Positions 61,601 to 64,000 of a DNA stretch of 64,000 nucleotides are shown piece by piece (positions within the stretch are counted from its first letter, which is position 1; every line of letters starts with the position of its first letter). Origin of the DNA: Tetrahymena elliotti 4EA (lineage: Eukaryota; Ciliophora; Oligohymenophorea; Hymenostomatida; Tetrahymenidae); the NCBI GenBank assembly GCA_000231825.2, contig JH720297.1:627010-691009 (forward strand). The letters are read 5' to 3'. The position numbers were made by a program, and so were the translations under genes. The notes beneath the pieces were generated by a model. That model saw only the letters and a list, made by a program, of their open reading frames with translations. It made no database searches and had not been told where the DNA came from.

Positions 61601-64000
61601 TAATGTTAATTATTTCTTTTATTTTTATATGATCATAGTTACAAATTTTTGCTTATAAAAAGTAACATTTTTTCATTTCATAACCCCAATTTTTTTGGAG
61701 CTTCTCTTATTACTTTCCAAAAAAACTCTATTTATTTTCTAAATCATATTAACATTTTTCTCATTAAGAATTTAAATATTTGACAAAAATTACAAAATTT
61801 AATAGAAATTATGTTTTAAATACTTGATCATATCAACTTTTTTCTCTTTTTGTTTACAGAGTGTTACTAATATTTAGATTTGAGAGGGAGTATTTAATTT
61901 GATTCCCAAAAACATAAAATTTCTTCTTTTCTGACTGTAACAAGCGGAAAGAATAAATACTAACTAAATAAAGATATTATTTTGATTCTATAAAAACAAC
62001 AAAAATAGATAAATTTCCCAACAGAAAATTCATGTTATATAAGGCTTTATGATATTTTCGTGTTAGCTTTATTAAAGAAATATCTTGGCTAATATATTTT
62101 TATTTTTTCTATTAGGATATTGATATCTATGGATTCAATGGAGATATGGATATTTAAAATGTAAATGAAGCCAATAACTTCTTATACGCTGGTATAGACA
62201 ATATGAATGAAGAAGAGATGATGAAATTAGCAATTGAAATGAGTTTGCAAGAAAAGAACAATAATTAAGCCAACTAAGATGAATCTGAAAGCCATAGTAA
62301 AGCTGATGAATCTTAAAGCAACAGCAAGAGAATGGAAGAAGAAAATTTACATAATGCAAGCGGAGAAGATTCTGAGAGCATTAGAATTAGAAGCGTAGCT
62401 GAGAATGAATACTCTGAAGAGAGAAAGAGTGTAACTAATTATAAATATCATTTATTTATTTATTTATTTTTAACTTTGCTTACTAAATAATCTTAAAATA
62501 CTTAATTAATTTCTATCCTTAGATTTGTTATCATATATTTTAAAAATAAACTTAATTATAGATGCATGAAGAACAAAATGAAATTATTAAGAACAAGGAC
62601 ATGGTTGATGAGAACGAATAAAATGATCAAGATATTGTAAAAATAGTTCCTTAGAAAGTAAGCATACTAACTTTTGATATTGCAAGCGATTTCTTAAAAT
62701 CAATGCTTGATAAGCTGATAAATTGTAGTAAGTAACCTATAGGAAATGAAATTTTGTTAGCTTATCTTTTTCTTATAACCTAAACACTCAAAATCAATTG
62801 CTGTTAAACCCCTTAAATAGCCTATCAATTAGTTCACACTTTCTACTAAATAATTTCTATGGTAAATTCAAATACTCTCAGTAACTAAAATTCCGAAGAG
62901 GCTAAGGTTATGATTATATCACTTAAAATTTTAAGTGATGTAATTAAAACCCCAACTGCAAGCTCAGATCACAAGTCTAAAGAATAAATAAATCAATAAG
63001 CAGCAAGTTCAGATGCTCCTAATCCTTCTAGTGTGTCTGTATCTGCTTTAGGTACTTCAGAAGCAAGCAAATAGAAAGAAAAAGACTAATTAAAGAAAGC
63101 TCAGAAATAGATGTTCGAGGCTTATAAAAATCTTAGAGAAGAATTCAAAAAGTAAACAAATGATAAATATTTTTAAAATTAGAAGAATTTTATCAACTAA
63201 TTATTTTTTCTTTATCTCACCCCATCAACATTTTCCTTTTAATTCTATTAAAAATACATTTCAATTAAGAAATTAAGAGAAAATTTTAAATTAATAAATT
63301 TAATAATTTTTTATATTTAATGATGATAATATTTATCTTTTTCCATTATTTAAAATTTTTATTGAGCACATTTTTAAATTTTAGCAAAAATTATAAAATT
63401 CTCTTTTGTTAGAATAGCAAATAATATGTTCAAAATAAATTTTGATCTAAACAAAATAACTTTATCTGTTTACTTAATATTTTTCAGAGCAAAAAAAATA
63501 TTTAAATGATATTTTCAAAATTGTAAGTGTCGGAATGTATTTTCTAATGTCAATTTAAAAAAAATATTATTCAATAATCAAAAATAATTCCTTAATTTTT
63601 GTTTTAGAATTAAGAGCTTTAAATTCATCATGTGTAAACCATTCTGAATACTTAATCTAATATTAACCAAGGTTTATATTTAAATAAAATTTGGGTGTTT
63701 TTATTTTTCAAAATTTGCTTAACCACTCAGCTATTTTTATACTTAGTTACATAAAATATTTAAATAAATTGGTATTCATGCTTTTTAATCAATAAAACAA
63801 TAGACAATTCAAAATTTATGAAGAGAAGAACAAAGTCTCTTTTGTTGAAAAAATTTATGAAAACTTTAAATTGATGCTCAAACATTTTGAAAGCAATAGA
63901 AGCTCTTTAAAAATAGAATACGCAAATGGTGAGGTTGTTTAGGTCGTCTCTAAGGTCAATTTGAAGCCTTCTACTTCAGAAATTTTATATCAAAGCTTCA
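49650..64000 (+). CDS. UBR4-like: Giant UBR4-type N-recognin / E3 ubiquitin ligase (3' end outside window)
   Basis: Starts at ATG 49650 and is still open at the right edge. Exons with closing phases: 49650-49745, 49807-50017, 50116-50211, 50276-50355, 50422-50547, 50599-50726, 50865-51037, ~51124-51278, 51332-51866, 51918-52060, 52127-52390, 52441-54049, 54232-55280, 55331-55957, 56039-56174, 56282-56490, 56546-~56630. Further exons run to about 63151, and the last seen starts at 63804. A long helical N-terminus precedes the UBR box at about residues 1751-1830 (CTLEKYQGRHEQQVFY, then CHTCNIAEQSYVICSWCAVV, CHNGHDV, CDC, GGCK). Its position and sequence match human UBR4, where it binds degrons of N-end-rule type. 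A beta-propeller-like region follows (57300-58900, VILTSG-type strands, IAICGLNQIQIWKI, LVACADGRVYYQEFG), then acidic linkers and a UIM (62208-62250). The UBR4 catalytic hemi-RING/UZI module would lie beyond the window. Exons between 56630 and 63151 are only outlined. Confidence 0.88.
49698..49745 (+). other. UIM-like helix at the extreme N-terminus of the UBR4-like protein
   Basis: DDPQMLMAIAISKQIN, encoded at the end of exon 1, has the acidic lead, Ala-aliphatic pair and Ser of a ubiquitin-interacting motif (A-I-A-I-S). The acidic residue usually following the Ser is missing, so binding is uncertain. Confidence 0.4.
51279..51331 (+). other. 53-base intron that looks like a frameshift
   Basis: The frame ...NEQVGREQR and the frame LEFFYNLIVGLGSV are offset. 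GTAACA at 51279 and AAAAAAG at 51331 give a phase-0 intron that restores the frame without any sequence error. A reader using frames alone would call a frameshift here. Confidence 0.8.
55917..56293 (+). other. UBR box (N-degron-binding zinc finger) of the UBR4-like protein
   Basis: Split over three exons by introns 55958-56038 and 56175-56281. Visible ligands are C (CTLEK), C-x2-C (CHTC), C-x2-C (CSWC), C-x2-H (CHNGH), C-x-C (CDC) and C (GGCK). This matches the UBR4 subclass, with CHTC and CHNGHDV equal in position to CHTC and CHKDHEI of human UBR4. Confidence 0.88.
62208..62250 (+). other. Ubiquitin-interacting motif in the UBR4-like protein
   Basis: NEEEMMKLAIEMSLQEK fits the UIM consensus: acidic triplet, hydrophobic, Ala-aliphatic, Ser two residues on, and a trailing Glu. 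It lies in a Ser/Glu-rich linker before the exon ending near 62430. Confidence 0.7.
62449..62470. repeat. (TTTA)n microsatellite in an intron
   Basis: About five TTTA units within the intron that follows the UIM exon. Confidence 0.8.
63152..63803 (+). other. Long late intron of the UBR4-like gene
   Basis: 652-base phase-2 intron (GTAAAC..ACAATAG). Joining gives REEFKK-QFKIYEEKNKVSFV and keeps the final 197 bases open to the window edge, which is the reason for treating 63804-64000 as the same gene. Confidence 0.7.

Overview
The window is nuclear DNA of a ciliate, almost certainly the macronuclear genome of Tetrahymena (T. thermophila or a close relative). Base composition is very AT-rich. 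Long protein-coding frames run straight through TAA and TAG, and end only at TGA. Introns are short (about 50 to 400 bases), AT-rich and GT..AG. Read with the ciliate nuclear code (TAA and TAG = Gln, TGA = stop), the window resolves into eleven confident genes, one likely small orphan gene, and two probable gene relics. With the standard code every gene is chopped into pieces.

Layout from left to right: an SLC35F6-like multi-pass transporter (131-1327, +); a mitochondrial adrenodoxin-type [2Fe-2S] ferredoxin (2398-2895, -); a Tudor-domain splicing factor of the SPF30/SMNDC1 family (3689-4762, +); a 19-exon giant HECT ubiquitin ligase of the HUWE1/TOM1 type (6478-21209, +; my exon model adds up to 4135 residues); a potassium channel with a cyclic-nucleotide-binding-like domain and a CCHC zinc knuckle (22114-25919, +); a gene-poor stretch with an LRR relic and a broken open frame (26.0-28.4 kb, - strand); a B-box zinc-finger protein (28707-30146, -); a SHIPPO/STPG-repeat ciliary-type protein (31199-31801, -); a CCCH + CHY zinc-finger protein (32417-36559, +); a long gene-poor stretch holding one small orphan gene (39160-39567, +); the DNA-binding accessory protein p1 (AMTP1) of the ciliate MTA1 DNA N6-adenine methyltransferase complex (43513-44715, -); a U2AF65-like splicing factor (46131-47760, -); and a giant UBR4-type N-recognin that starts at 49650 and runs off the right edge.

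The genes are independent transcription units with no operon-like packing, and several pairs are divergent (ferredoxin/SPF30, STPG/CCCH-CHY, U2AF65-like/UBR4-like). By theme they cover ubiquitin ligation (two giant ligases about 28 kb apart), spliceosome assembly (SPF30 and U2AF65-like), DNA adenine methylation (p1), iron-sulfur cluster metabolism, cilia and ion conduction. Exon models were built by hand from reading-frame phase and GT..AG signals. Those for the HECT ligase, the channel, p1, the U2AF65-like gene and the CCCH-CHY gene close exactly in frame. The 3' half of the UBR4-like gene is only outlined.
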